Origin: Cinclus cinclus
Taxonomy: Eukaryota > Chordata > Aves > Passeriformes > Cinclidae
Reading direction: 5' to 3'
NCBI RefSeq assembly: GCF_963662255.1
Contig: NC_085047.1
Location: forward strand, 90,020,259-90,084,258
Length of the DNA: 64,000 bases
Every line of letters begins with the position of its first letter. Positions within the stretch are counted from its first letter, which is position 1. The notes below the pieces were generated by a model that did no database searches, had not been told where the DNA came from, and saw only the letters and a list, made by a program, of their open reading frames with translations. The position numbers and the translations under genes were made by a program. Shown in pieces: positions 33,863-48,800 of this stretch.

Positions 33863-36800
33863 CTGTTCCCAAAAGTGAGGAGAGAATCGTATCACTCTAG
33901 GTTCACATCAGCTCATTTCACAACCGTATCTTTTATAAAACAGCTATCACAAGGGACCCAGGGAGTCTCACTCTTAGCCAATCTAAGTATTAACAGCACC
34001 ACATGCTGGCTACATCTCCTCACTGCTGATGCAGCTGAGCTAAAAACCAGCACATGTATTTTCTGACATATGTAGGAAAAGCCAGCAAATTTAAATCTCA
34101 CACATTGTTATGATGGGTCTGTTTAATATCAAAACAGACATGCATAATTCTACTTTCAATTCCTAATGCACTGAAAGAGACAAACACCCAGCATTTAAGC
34201 CCCTTCTGTTTATAAGGATTAAAGATCCTCTTTCGCAGCATGGTATAAAGCTGGCATCCACTATCTCATTTGATATTCTTAAATCCTATACAAATAATTG
34301 TAATCCTACAAATTGCAGTGTTTAAATACAGGCATAGACTGTGGAGACAGGAATAACAGAGGATTTGTTTTCTCAGAAGCCATATGCTCTCACATGCTTG
34401 CTGACACCATCACCAATACAGGACGATAAAAAACAGCAGCACAGAAACTGCTTGCCTTGCTGGACCAACTCTGTAGTGGTCCTGTACTTCAGAGCAAGTT
34501 TTGTTACTGCCTGTGCCAAACACAGAAGGCCAGAAATACAAAAGTTAAACCTTCTGTTTTTGCAACAATTTGCTACCACCCTTGTGTTGTCAGACATGGT
34601 TATCAATACCAGGTGCCTCTGTGAATCCCTTCAGAAGCATCTGGATCTTTTTCTACTATTAGGCTTACATTTACTAGGTAGGCTCACACGTTTCCTGGAA
34701 TGATTTTTGTCTGCAAATTTAAAAAAGGTTACAAACCACTGTGCAAGTTAGAATGGGGAGCTGGCTAAGAAAGTCACACTTCTCCTGGGAATTAGGCAGA
34801 TCTTACCTCTCCAAGCAAACTAACTCCTATTGCCAGTGACAGGAACGAGGATTGCAGCAACACCAGCAAACCCATTAGCTACGGGCTCAGTAACTAAGTA
34901 AGTATGTACCATATACTTCAAATAATTCATCAGGCTTACAGAACAGTAAGCATCTCTTAACATGCAAGTGAAAAACTTAAAATGTTAAAACTGTTTTGGA
35001 GATGGTGTTAGGCAGATATTCCAGTATGGGAAATGTATTGTTATCATGTGGCCCTCCCTCAGACCCCCTCTGCTTCCTGGTGCTTTACCACACAGCAACA
35101 GTAATTCATTTGTACATACCACGGGTTCCCAGCCAAGCAGTAACTTGGCTTTTCTGATGTCAGGTTTTCGTTTCTGAGGGTCATCCTGTGCTTCTGAGAG
35201 AAACTGGATTTCACTCCCACTGCCTATTAAACAAGATACTGTGATTCATTACCTGTAATTCACTATTCTTTGCATTTACATCTTTTCTACAAACCGGAGC
35301 AGCAGGTCTTTCTGCAGCTCTCTGCTTCATAATTCAGCCACTGAAATGCTTTGCACAGTCACAGGTGCACTGCATACAACAGCTGGGTGATCCACCTGCC
35401 CCAGAGCAACATGGGTTCATAAAGCATTTCACAAAGATTTCAGCATGGATTCACAAAAATTAAGTTACACTTAGTCTATTAACCTCCTATGAAGAAATGA
35501 CAAGGGCAGAGCAGTGGATATCACCTGCTTTGACTTCAGTGATACTTTTGACACTGTCTCCCATAACAACCCCACTGAGTGCTGGATGAGCAGTGAGGAG
35601 GACTGAAAATTGTGTGGCCAGGCCCAGAGGGTGGTGATCAATTAGAGACTGGTAACTCATGCTGTATCCCAAGGGTCAACATTGGATCAATACAGAACTG
35701 TTGATACACCAGAGCACTGTGCTGCCATCCAGACATCGAGAAAGGAGGCTGGAGAAAGGGCTCACAGGAATCTCATTAATTCAGTAAGTTCAAAGTCCTG
35801 AATCTGGAGGAGTACAGGCTGGAGGCCAACCAGCTGGAATACAACTTGGCAGGAAAGGACTGAGGGTCCCAGTGGGCACCAAGCTGAGTATGAACCCATC
35901 GTGTGCACCTGCCATAAAGAAGGCAAATGACATCCTGGGCTGCGGAAGTGCTGCCAGCAGGACAAGGGAGATCAGCTTTCCCACTAATTAGCACTGATGA
36001 AATCCATATGGCAAACTGGGTCCAGTTCTAGGCTCCCCAGTAAAAGAGAAACAGAGACATACAGAGCAAGTGCAACAAAGGGGCCATGGTGATGATGAAG
36101 GGACTGAGTATGAGGAGAGGCTGAAAGACCTGGGGGCCTTCAATCTGGAGAAGAAAAGGCTATGGGGAATTTAATCCATGTGTATAAATACCAGATGGGA
36201 GGGATTAAGAAGAGGAAACTAGGCTTTTTTCAGTGGTGCCCAGTGACAGGATCAGAGACAGTGGGCACAAACTGAAACACAGATGGCCCAAGAAGGATGT
36301 GGAGTCTCTACCCTTGGAGATATTTAAAAGCCATCTGGACATGGTTCTGGGCCACTGCTGGTTGTAGACTGTCTTGCCTGAGCTGAGGGGCTGGACCAAG
36401 TGACCTCCAGAGGTCCTTTCCAACCTCAACCCTTCCAAGATTGTTAGCACTTTGACATTACAAAAGGGCATCAGGTTCTCTTTGCCCATAATCTCCAGTG
36501 CAATTTAAATAACCAAGTACTTGCCTTTCCTCAGAATAGCAGAATCCAGCAAATACTTTACATGCATTTTAGAACTAAACCGCCTCCCAGAGTGCACTGA
36601 ACACATCAAGTTGTTTGTGAACAGACAAACAGAGGCGACAATCTTATGTGTCTGATGTGTTTGGTGCTGTGATTTTTCCACTTCCTTCCCTGATCTGTGG
36701 ATTCACAAAAGTTTTCCAGAGGGAACAGTCTTATTAGAAACAACACATGCATCAGCTTCTGTTTAAATGTTGGAAGTCGTCTTTTTCAGATATGTCAGAA

Positions 36801-39800
36801 GCACTTCTGAAAGGTACAGACTAAAAGCCCTTGGCTAATGGCAGCAGGATGTTTCATCTCATTAGGGAGCCACACTAGAAGACCAAGCACAATCACTTCC
36901 TTCCATTCTTGAGAGCTCTGATTTGCTACAGGTGCCAGAGCAAGAATGAAGGGGAAGCCACTGTGTTTCTTCCCAGGTGCTGTCAACCCTTTCAAGAATC
37001 ATTGTTGGAAACAGTGAAAAGAACAGAGAAAGACTATTGCTACACCATGAGTATTTTAATGGCAGTTGAAGGACCATAGGTTGAACAACTGTGAAGAATC
37101 ACCTTCCTGAAGTATCCCTACTGCAGCTGAGAAATTATGCAGGACATTTTCATTCACATTACATTTCATTTATGTATTGTCCTTGTGCCAAAACACACCT
37201 AAAAAACTGTCTAAACATGATAAAAATTAATGGGTATAGATTGCACAGATATACAGAAAATGTATTCATTCTACTCTTCATGCAATAGTTTACAGATAAT
37301 TGAGAGGATTTGGATTATCTTATTAATATTTAATGATATGGTTAAATGCCTTTGATAAAATTAAGAAATCCAAAGTCTAATTGAATTATCCACATATTAC
37401 ACACACTAATCAAGTAATAATTATCTAATGACAATAAGTACTTCATAAACTTTACAGAGAATTACTAATCGTACTCACCAACAAGTTTTTTAATTAACTG
37501 GGCAAACTCTAGGATAGTGTGCTCTTCTGGGTTTCCCTACAAACATAAGAGATGCTCATTTCAATAACAATTAAACACCTTACAACATGCTAGACACAAG
37601 AGGGGCATGCTAAACTCTGAAAAAGCTAAACTTCTCCTTTGTTGAAAAAAGAAAAAAGCAACTTTGATAAGATCCTTACTCATTAGAAATTTTTTTCTCC
37701 ATTATATTCACATTGGTAATTCAGTGTATGTAGAGAAGTGTTGTCCCCTTCCCCTCCTCGCCCCCCCCCCCCCAAAAAAAAAGTCAGTCTGTATAGAGCT
37801 GGCAATCACAGTAAAGGTCTATGTCACATAGCAGCCCAGACAGCCGCATCACTTGGAAATCTGGATTCAAGGACTGGATTTTCAGTGCCCAGTTGAGGAC
37901 AGGTATCATGAAGAAGTATGCTAAGTTCTTGGTTCATTCAGTTAGGAATCCAGACTCATTTAGCTGCAAGCAATTGCTTCTGAATCTACTACAGCTTACA
38001 TATCAATACATAAGGGCTACTTGCTTTCCTATACAATATTCTTTTTTTTTTACCAATTTGCATATAATTTCCTGATCAACATTTCACAATCACATGCTGA
38101 ACACTTTCTGCTAGCATTATAGCATTAGCCCACCTTCATCAGACTCAACTCCCTCCATCCCTATCTTTCCTTGTTTCAAAACTCTTCTTTACCACATCTT
38201 GTTTGACCTCAAGCTGAGCACTTAAGATACATATAGATTTAAATACCTAGTTTTCTGAAGACAAAGCACATTACAGAATTTAAACACATCAGCATTTGGA
38301 TAGAAACACATACATTAATTCATGGCCACAGGAGAAAAGGAAAATCTAATAAACAGCTGGGTATCTGATTTGGCAAAAGCTGGCATGCACAAGAAATGAC
38401 TTGGGATACACATTTTTTCTATTCTTAAGTCCACTACTAAGAATAAGATGACAACAAACAGAGCAGAACAAAAATCCTACTAGACAAGTTAAGTTCCAAG
38501 CATTTTAAACAACATTGGAGAACAATACCATAAAATACTATCACATTTTCCTTGATTCCAGGGAGTATGAAATTATTTCTAATTATCTAGAGCTAAGCAT
38601 TCCTTCAGTGCATTTTTTCACTAAAATCAGTCTTCAATCATTTTCTTGGTGCACTCTGCATGTGTCCCCCACACATTTTTTTCCTTCATATTCTAATTGC
38701 ATACATCTTGCTAGAACAAATGTAAAACTCCAGCAAATGTATCCTATTCTTGGAACTGTAAGATCTCAATATCTAGGGGCTTGGTCTTCTTATTTATAAA
38801 GAGAGTACATGGCAGAATACATTCTTCATAATGGAAATACCTTTTCTGTTCCATTTATTTTTTTTCTGTAAATCAGTATCAGTGACAAGGAGTTAAACAG
38901 AGGTAGTGTTGACCAGTGCACTGTAACTTAGGAGAGTGGAGCACTCATACTCACCAAGTTGACAGGACTGCTGACATTGCTGTTCATCAATGCCACCAAC
39001 CCATTCACAAGATCACTGTAAAAGAGGGAGGAACAGATTGGGGCAATTTCCACTTCTCTATAAATAATATTCTTGGTCTAAAAAGAGAGCTGACTCCTAA
39101 GAGCTCCAGTAAAGCAGATCAGGCAGCTGAGGAATGCTGAAATCACATTATATGGGTGCATGTTCCCTTGAGTGTTTGTACTGAAAAGATGATTAATATT
39201 TCCTCTTCTCTCCAGCATCCAAACATATCTGGAGGCTGATTTCCAACACATTTCAAACAGAACAGAGCAAGTTGTAATACAGAGGCACATGACACTACAC
39301 CTATTTTGCAGCCTGTTGTTTGAATTGTCTTCTCATTTTCAAAAATTCTTAAACCAAGTTTTTTAAAAATCAGTATCTTGGTATTATTTTCCCCCAGCAA
39401 TATAACCAAAGTTATTCTGGATTATTAGCCATAGATGTAGCACCTTGGTCCTAGACACAGAAATCCAGATCCTTTTCATTACTACTTATAATCAGGAAAG
39501 GAATGGGTACTTTGACCTGATGGGGTTTCTTTAACATCTATTACTGCTTTTACTATTTTCAGCAGAGGGAAAGAACATTTCCAAGCAAAGAATACTTTAA
39601 ACAACCCATAAATCCGATATGGGTTTTTAAAGCTTTTTTTTTTTTAAATTTGTGCACAGCACAGCAACCACAGCAATCCCAAGGACGCAAGGTGGCAGCA
39701 TTGCATTAAAACGCAAGGAGTGACAAACTGTTCAGCACTAAAAACTTGTCTGTCACTTGCTGTTTCTGAAAGGGAAGAGCATGTTAGTATCACAAGTAAA

Positions 39801-42800
39801 ATTCTAAACCAATTGATGTTTTTCTCCTTGATATTTTAAAAAACTTCCATATCTCCCTTCTGAAAGTAAAGCTGGGTCCAAGAGCTCCAGTAAAGCAGAT
39901 CAGGCAGCTGAGAAATACTGAAATCAGATTTCAATGGGTACATGTTTTTTTGAGTGCTTGTATTAAAAAAATAATTTAAAAGAAGTAAAGCAAATGAACA
40001 TGAATACAAAGCAAACCAGAACCATGAAGTAAATTATCAGCCAGAACAAACAAGGCTTACCTGACATACTGGAAAGCTCTTGTCTGAGTTCCAGATCCAT
40101 AGACCTAAAACCATATGAAAAATAGGAAAGTTAATAAATACAGAAGCCCTCTCAAGCCCAATTATCTTTTCCTTACCATTCTAGAAAAATGTCTCAAGGA
40201 GAAAGACTTGAGACACAAGCTCAATGTCACAGGAATAAAAAAAGATGTGCTTGAAGAGCCTCTGGCAAAGTATCAGTTCATTGAAGGTTGCCTTCCTCTT
40301 GGATCTGTCTCCAGTAAATATATCCCTAGGCATTTTGTTAACCAGAACTCTGCAAGAAGGAAACCTTCTCGGGGTGTAGGACAGAGTGATGCTTTGTCCT
40401 CTCCTGGAACACCAAAAGAAGGTGCAGCCTGCACTCAGCCAGAAAAGAGTGCCAAACATTTAAAGCAAACTTCAAACTACTAAGATGTGGTTATGACAAG
40501 CAGTTTTGATTTGCTCATTAACAGCCAGCTTCAAAGAGGCCACTAAATGTTAGTGGTCCCTAAAAAATTTTTTGATAAACACTTTGCTTAAAGCAATCTG
40601 GACCAAAATAAAAATAAAAATCAAAGGTCATGTGGCTCTAAATATTATTATTTAGGGAAATGGGAAGCAGAGTAATTTCTAGATACAACTCACAGTCACC
40701 TGTACAGATCTGTATCAAAACCTTAGATGGGAGGAAAAGAAGTCTCCGCAGGTTACATACTGGTACTTTGGAGCAAGCTGCTGAAGTTCAGACAATGAAT
40801 ACTTGAAGTGTACAGAATGGTATTGGATACCATTATTTTTTTCACAGTTTAACCAAGTGCAGTACTAAAGTCTCTAGAACATGAATACGTACATTCTGAA
40901 AGCTATTAGTAGGCACATTTAAGTGGTAAAAACATTTCAGTTAAACTGGGGACGCACACATTTTACTATCAATCTGCTGCAACAGAAAGGCTTTTGGAAG
41001 GACAGAAAAGAAAGCATACTTGTTTTCCTCGAGGACAGAAAGGGCAGTACAGTGGTACATAGGCTATCTGTTACTCAGTAAGCCTTGTGCTCTCCAAGAC
41101 TGATTCAGAGTTCAAAAGAATTCACATTTCACTACACATTGGGTAAGATTAGGGGTCTAAGAGTTTACCCAAAAACTGATTCAGAGAGGAGCACAATTAC
41201 ATCAGGAGCACAATGACAGCCTCATGGACGCCCAAACAAACAGGAAGCATATTTATGCATTTATGTAGAGCTTCCTGCATTTAGCTTTACTTTTAGTGTA
41301 TGGGATAAGTTTTACATTACTAAATATTTGTAGATGATTTTTGCAAAGTCACCCATGTGGCTATCTTTCCCACGTACAGGCAATGGCTGGAAAATACAAT
41401 ATAGTTTATATTTTCCAATTTCTCTTAAACAACAGCAAACAACTGCCATGTTTGCATACGCCACAATTTCTACAACTCAGTGACACTGTTCTCTCAAGAA
41501 ATGATTTATTCCGTTTGAACAAGTATTCTGAACTGAGAGACTGAATACATAGAGTTTCTAAAGAGATCAACACACTTGGTATTCCTATCAGCCAAACTCT
41601 GTGATGATATGAGAGTGATGATTTTTTTTTTTGTAGGTCTCAGACACTGCTTCTTGCTGATAATTAATTTTTTTTTACCTGGTCAGCTAAAGAACTCTCC
41701 CCTCCCCTCTCTTCTCAGATCCAGTAATTTTCAACATCAGACAGTTATTTCCTACAAAACAGTGATGCTGGGCAGAACATTCTATTTTAACCCCATTACA
41801 ATTACATTCTTGCTAAAGTTTAGACAGCATGGCAATTATAGAAATAAAAGTTTCCAGTGTCCCCTCCCACAGAAGAACATGGACTCCAGACTTCTCTTAT
41901 TGATGCTCTGAAATATTCCAGGGACTGTATGGTTTAAAACAAGGTAAGTGCTTCATATTTCATAAGGCTTCACAGAACTTCCAGTTAATGTTCTTACTCT
42001 GTTCTTATAAAAGACTGCAGTACTACTGCCAATAAAACTTGAGGAACTATGAATGAATAAAAAAAAAAAAAAAAATGGACAGGCCAAATATAGCAATAGC
42101 TTTTCTACATGCTCTGGGGACCAAACCCAAAAAATGCAAATACCTTTTGATCCTCTAAAAGCCAGTAGATTTCCTAAACAGCATTTAGAGGCTCAGACTT
42201 TATGCCCAAGGATGCCATCCTGGGAACATCAACACTCAAAAATCACCACATGGCCACACTTATATTTTGATACAAGCAAGTCCTACAAGGATCAGAAGTA
42301 CCAAAACAAGAAGCTCCACCTTCTTGTCTACTTCTATTTGCTTAGTTTCAATAAACAAGTTTGGGGAGATACCTGGGTAAGAAACTAAAACTCTTTCTGC
42401 AGGAATTTCTGTTCCCTTTTTTTTAATGTTTTGATAGGAAAATAGCAATGAACCACAAGGTTGTGCTGTCTATGTAGTGTTGAAAGGATTCCTATCAAAG
42501 GCTTGGTAAGCTGGGCTCACTGGTTTAGTAAGCTACTCAAGACTAAGCTCTGAAGATCTGCACTATTAATGCTGACTTATATGGCAGACTAAATGCCATA
42601 TGCCCCAGTAAACACTGGCCAGTAAGTTACAGTCAGCATCACACAATAGCTACCATACACTAAGCACTAACAGCAATTTCTACAAAAGGAGTAAATATCT
42701 GGGGGAGGGGGGGAAATCTTTAGAAGTGGTGAACATAGCATTACTGCAGGCTTGTTACTCTGAAATTACCACAAGCCTTAACTGGAAATTTAGCAAAGGC

Positions 42801-45800
42801 TAGGAACATCAGAGGAGCCAAGATTTGTCACTGATGACATTAAAAAATAGTAACAAATTGCCTAAGTGACCAATCACTGTTAAATAGCAGGCAAGTAAGC
42901 AAATGCTGCCCTCCAGGGAAGACCTTTGATTTTTCAAGAATTATCAGTATACTTAAGTAAGGTGATGTACATTGCTTTGCAGATCCTATGTAATTTGAAC
43001 TCCTTAAATTTTCCTTCTTTGGAAAGAGTTCTAGATTTCACTCTGTCAGTAGGGTAGTATCTACCACCAAAATTTTGCAAGGGGTAGCCATGCCTTGGCA
43101 CATTATTTGAAAAAGATTAAAGTTAGATGAGATTTATCACAGGACACCAAGCTTCATCTTGCTTGGCATGACTTATTCCCTGGCCTAAACTCTTCCATTT
43201 TCTGTCCAGTTTCGGATTTTTCTCTGCAATAATTACAGTTGTGGGAGTCGCCACAAAACTTTCATCCTTTTTCTCCTTGGATAATCTGCTTCTTCTTAAA
43301 GATATTTCTGATGGAACTCTGGATTTTGGTTATATCCCAAATAGAAAGAATGCTCAAATGCTTCTGCAGATTGCAACTGCAGAGTGCAACTTTCTTTCTG
43401 GGAAAGAAAGATGAACGCCATCGACAGAAGACACCTTCAGAAATGTCATTCCATAAATCTGAGTTTGGTATACTGGAACACTACATTTTGGAGGAGGGGA
43501 ACATCACTATTTTCTAAAATCTATCCTCATTTGCAACACATCAGGACAGGATAGAAAGATAAATGGTTCTTCCTATCACCAGGAAGCAATCACTTACTGT
43601 TAGTGGTTCTCCCTGGAGAGCTTGTAAGATAAAATTACTGACAACTCTTCCATCATTCATATGCATTCGAGGACCAAAGGTATTGAATATTCTGGCAACC
43701 CTCACTTCAACTCCTTCCTGTAGCCAAAGAAAAAAAGAATGGTTACTTCCTTAACAAAACTGCCTTTCTCCCTAAAAGTGTAAACTCACCCCTGTCAAAA
43801 AGCTTTTTAAGAATCCCTCTTTCAGCTTTAACATGCATTATTTTCTAATAATGAAACACTTAATATCTCTTAAGTCCTTCTGAAAAAAGTAGTGTATATA
43901 GCAAGGTAATTTATACTAGTTCACAGTATTTGTAATGCAAACAACTGATTCAACTGATGTCACAACCACAGTGTTCTGGGGTTGCAAACATTCCTGCCCT
44001 AACCATTCCTTCAGAGAATACACAGAACATCTTGCATTTTCCATGTATTTCCATGTCTAAGGCTTAGACCAATGCTTGCTCTTGTCTTGGAAGAGGGTGT
44101 ATGTGGAAGAAGTATATTGTCAGTACATCTGTGGCTGAAAGCTGCAGCTCACACACACTTCACTCAGAAGAGACCTGGAAACACATTTTTCTTGTAAATA
44201 AATACAGTTTCATGTACAAGAGACACCTGCAGGAAAATGTGACCTTCTCTTTTAGATCTCCAAGTGATTCATAAACAAATGAATCCTCAAAGATGTTCTG
44301 TGAAAGCAGTAAAACTAGCTTTTTACAGGTGAGAGAAAGGCAAAAGGGACATTCAATACATCAGCTATTACTTGGTGTTGAGAAATCAGAAACACCAAGT
44401 AGTACAGGTAAAGCCTAACACCTCCCAGTATGGAGAAAGTCAAACAACATTCAATTCCATTTTGCTGCAGGTAAGACTTCATTTGTCATGATCAAACCTT
44501 GTTTGCAACTGTAACTAAATGGTAAACTAACAAGGGAGGTAACTATTGTGCCACAGGAAAAGATACACAGTCTTTGTCCAACAAGCTTGTATCCACAACA
44601 GAGCCAAAACCAGCCTCACAACATCCACTGTGTCCTTTCTGCTGAGACAGACTCTGGAAGGAGCACAAGTCCCTTTCCATGCAAAATGAATCAGCTGGGA
44701 ACATACTCTTTATTTCTCGTTAGCTAAAAAAGTATAGCAGTGTAACATTTCAAATGTTACACATTACAGCAGCACATTACAGAACCATTCCCAAAGCCTT
44801 AACTGCATTTTCAAAGACAAACTCTTACAGAGCTGCTCCTCTCCTTGGTTTCTTTTGCCCAGCATCTCATCTTAAGAAGGCCACTGACTCCATGAGGAAG
44901 GGGTTGTATTTTACGTGGGCTTTCCACATACTGCCATTAATAACCAGTGCAGAAAACAAGGCACCTGGAAGCTAGTATTCAAAATAAAAACGAGTCATTC
45001 AACAATGCTGACCAGAAAGACTCTCTTGCACTGCACAAGCTACAGCAGTAGCCTTGTTTTCCAGTATTGGTTGGAAACTAGCAAGGGATCTAGAAAAGAA
45101 AAAGAACATCCGCTACAGGCACTTACTCATAGAAACAAGAATCCATTATTTCTTCTCCCTTCTATTTTTTCCCCTCACCCCACAGTAATGTTGTCTTTTA
45201 AAATGAGTAACATTTATAGTATCATCTTGCAAAAACTTTTCAGCCTAGTGCTTTGAAAAATCTATTTTCTATGCAATTAATTTTTCTTCTGCCCCTTAAA
45301 ACCTGGAATCTGTCTTCTCAAAAGAAACCTCCACAGACAAAGAGCTCTTGGAGCCAGTCACTTACTTAAAAACTGTCATAACTCTCATTTTGCTGTTTCA
45401 CGAACATCTCATTTGAAGTGATCCTTTTTATATGTTGAGTAACTCTATCCCTTTTTGTATTAATTGTCTATGTCTTAGCTATGTCCCATTACTCTGAATA
45501 TTATCAATAACATGTAGCAATGACTAACTACCTCTACCATTATTCCCAGGTTTGCAGCAGTAAGTCACATACAGTACTTTATTACATCCTAGAGAAAGGG
45601 AAAAAAAACCTATTTGCCTCATATTTATACTGCTAAATGTAAGAGATTTATCCCTAATGCTGAGATAAAATGCAATCAACTTCCTTCTGTCCTCACAGTT
45701 TAAGACAATGCCTTCCCACAGCAGATTGATCAAAAAGAAAATTCCTTAAGCAATCCAAAAAACACACCCTGAGAGCAAGATCATAACGCACAGGATTGTG

Positions 45801-48800
45801 GACTAGCAAAACACTTCAGTTCACTCTATTATTTGTAAGTATGAATTTCTTCATAGAGACTGTGCCTGTACAGGTAAAAAGAAACAGTAAAGAACAGGAA
45901 AGATTGTTATGGCTTATGGAGAATAAGTACTTAAAATTGTTCTATAGCTGTCAGTCAAAATGTAGCATTATCCAGTCTGCAAAACAAAGCTGTCCATGGT
46001 GTTCAGCATGAGTCTTTGCCAGTGATTTAGTTTTAGAGATCCCAGGTCTAGAAACTATCAAGGGTCTCAAGGATGCTATGATAACTCCATAATTTAAAAA
46101 GATGTATTTTAGTTTTATAAGAACAGGCATATCCTTCTGTTGACTGTCTTAGAAAACAGATCAGTACAATTCAAACAACAAGCTTCTTTTAACCAAAACA
46201 ATTTAACAATTTACAATTAACAACTAGTAATTTAAACATGGTATGTTGTGGCTGTAATTCACAAGGATATCACACATGCTTCTCCTATTACACCAGTGCT
46301 TCCTTCTATTCAAAGTCTGTGGTTCTATCTGAACAGCAAGTATGTGTTAGGCCTCCCTGTGGAAAAGATGAGGAAAGGAAAAGCTACAAACCTCTGCTCT
46401 CCAGCAGACAAACAGAATTAAAAAAATCTGTTGGAGAAGTCCAGACAGTAGCAGGGGTATCACAGTGACCTGATACAAATCTTTACTAATGTCTCCGCCA
46501 AAATTACTTAGATTCTTGACTGCTTTCCTTGCTCTAATAGTTACTTTCTTTCTGATTCATACTCTTTCTCAAGTATTTCACAGATCATTAACTCTCAAAA
46601 TTGTTCCCAAACCGCTGAATTGCAATCACAGAAGAGTTGCTAGCACTATGTACACTGGATCCATCTATGATGTGTTTAAGCTGCAATACTCTACAATGAG
46701 GCTGGGCCCAAGGAATTCTACTTATATGTGCTGTCACTTGTATAAAAAAATGCCATTAATACTCTGTTACTAATAGCTTTTTAGCATTATTTTGCAAATA
46801 CAGTGATGCTGAGACCTGAATTTCATAAATACTAAAGCTCCTAAACAAGCTATGAATCAAGCCTCAGTCATCTGACTGTGTACTTTGGGCATAATGCAGG
46901 TCCCTGAACACAACCTACAATTTTAAAGCTGAAATGTTACCGTGCTTATAGTTCAACACTTCAGCTATTCTAAGGCAAGTCCAAAACTATCACTTAATGT
47001 GATAGTTATATCACAATAAAGCCCATTTTTACCACCAAAACTTTCAGAGTCACACAGCTGCTATGAAAAATGGATTAATAAAGTTGAAGGAGAAGAAATG
47101 TTTTCCTGTTAACAGTCCCTAGTGACCTGAAGTGTTGCTTCAGCTCTGGAGAATTTCCTTACAGGTCAGTAATACAAGAAAAGAAAGAAATCTAGTTCAC
47201 ACAGAATCCCTTAATATGCACAGCATTTAAACATCTGTGTGTTTTTATTCACAACACACCTATGCAGATGATGCAAATCCCTGCCATGAAGGGAGTTTCA
47301 GATTCTAGTCAGTATTTAAATTAATCCGGAGTATTGAAACAAACATTAATACCTAGACTTCCAGGTAGCTCCATAATGCCAAAAGCCATTTTTTTAAGGT
47401 TGAGCAGAAAACTGAATGGGAAGTCCTGAACAATGCACAAAATTCACACTGCAATACTGTGTGCTGAAACTCCCCACCCACCGCTTTTTCAGGTGATAAA
47501 GTCAAGAACTGTTTCATTCACAGGGTCAAAATAAGCAAACAAAACAACACCTCCAGCAGAAAAGAATGCACTAAAAATGCCTTGGTCAGGACTACTGAGG
47601 AACTCTGATGACAGCAAATAGTCAACTTTGACCAGATTCAAAAACCATTCTGATTCAAACAGGCTGTCTGGAAGTATAATGCAGTCCTCCAGTTCTACTT
47701 CACATTTTTTGGAAACACTATTGGGCATTTATGGTACCTAGCAATGTGCATAATGATGGAAATCTTTGTAAAAAATTACCAAAAAATGCAAAACAACTTT
47801 ACATGTTTCCTCTTTTTATTGAAGCTGAGAGATTCTGGAAATATTTTAACCTGAAATACTGCAAATCCTACTGTTTGGGCCTAGGTCACTCCCACTGAAA
47901 ATCCTGTTAAAAGCACAATGCTTATTTGCATTATTTGAGGAAATCAGACCTCTTCAAAACCTAAGGTTTCCTTCACTAGTAACAGCATATCACCCAACCA
48001 CCACTCACCCCTCTCCTTTCCCCACACCAGCTCAACAGTGTTTCAGAACACATCTGAACATAGGACAAGCTTGGGCAGACTTCACTAACCTGTAAGAAGT
48101 ATAAGAAATATGTCACAGAGCTTCCCCTAGGACAGACAGCTCATTTGCATAATGAGTTTTTACTTGATCTATGTGTGCACTGCAATACCACCATACCTTT
48201 CCTATTCATTGTAAATCCTTCATAAAATTTACGAGATGCTATCATGGCTCATTCCAAATACAGCCCATTATTTTAAAAATTACCTACTCATGACCTTCTA
48301 AAAGAAGACTGCAGTGTGTACACAAACCTGCAAAAAATGCAACAACCTACAGCTCAAGAATTTCTCATAAAAACTGTAATCTTCAACTGCAAATGGGTTT
48401 CCAGACTGATAAGGAATATTTTGCTACAGTGAAATACCGGAGACATCATCCTGAACGAGAGCAGTATCATCATGTTGGACTTCAAATGATTTAAAAGAGA
48501 ACAAAGGAGACAGAACCTCTGCCTTCTCTGTCTGGTAGAAGAGATAAGACAAAATTACTACTCTATACTAAAATACCATCTCTTTAAGTCTTACCACTTA
48601 AGCTTAATTCTGTTTTCAAGGTTTATAAAAGCACTTCAAATTTAATAATTTAGAGGTTTAAAATTCTATACAATATACTATGTTTGATTTATACTTCTGT
48701 ATATTAAGGCTGCAAATAACAAGAAATACTGATACCATTCTCTTTAGTGTGTCACATCTGCTAATTGAATATCATCTGTATATTCTGATTTTGATTATTC

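Noticed and set aside
40115..40483. 122-codon plus-strand open frame inside a UXS1 intron
   Set aside because: It is antisense to UXS1, with no recognisable motif. Its length is within chance expectation for AT-rich intron sequence.
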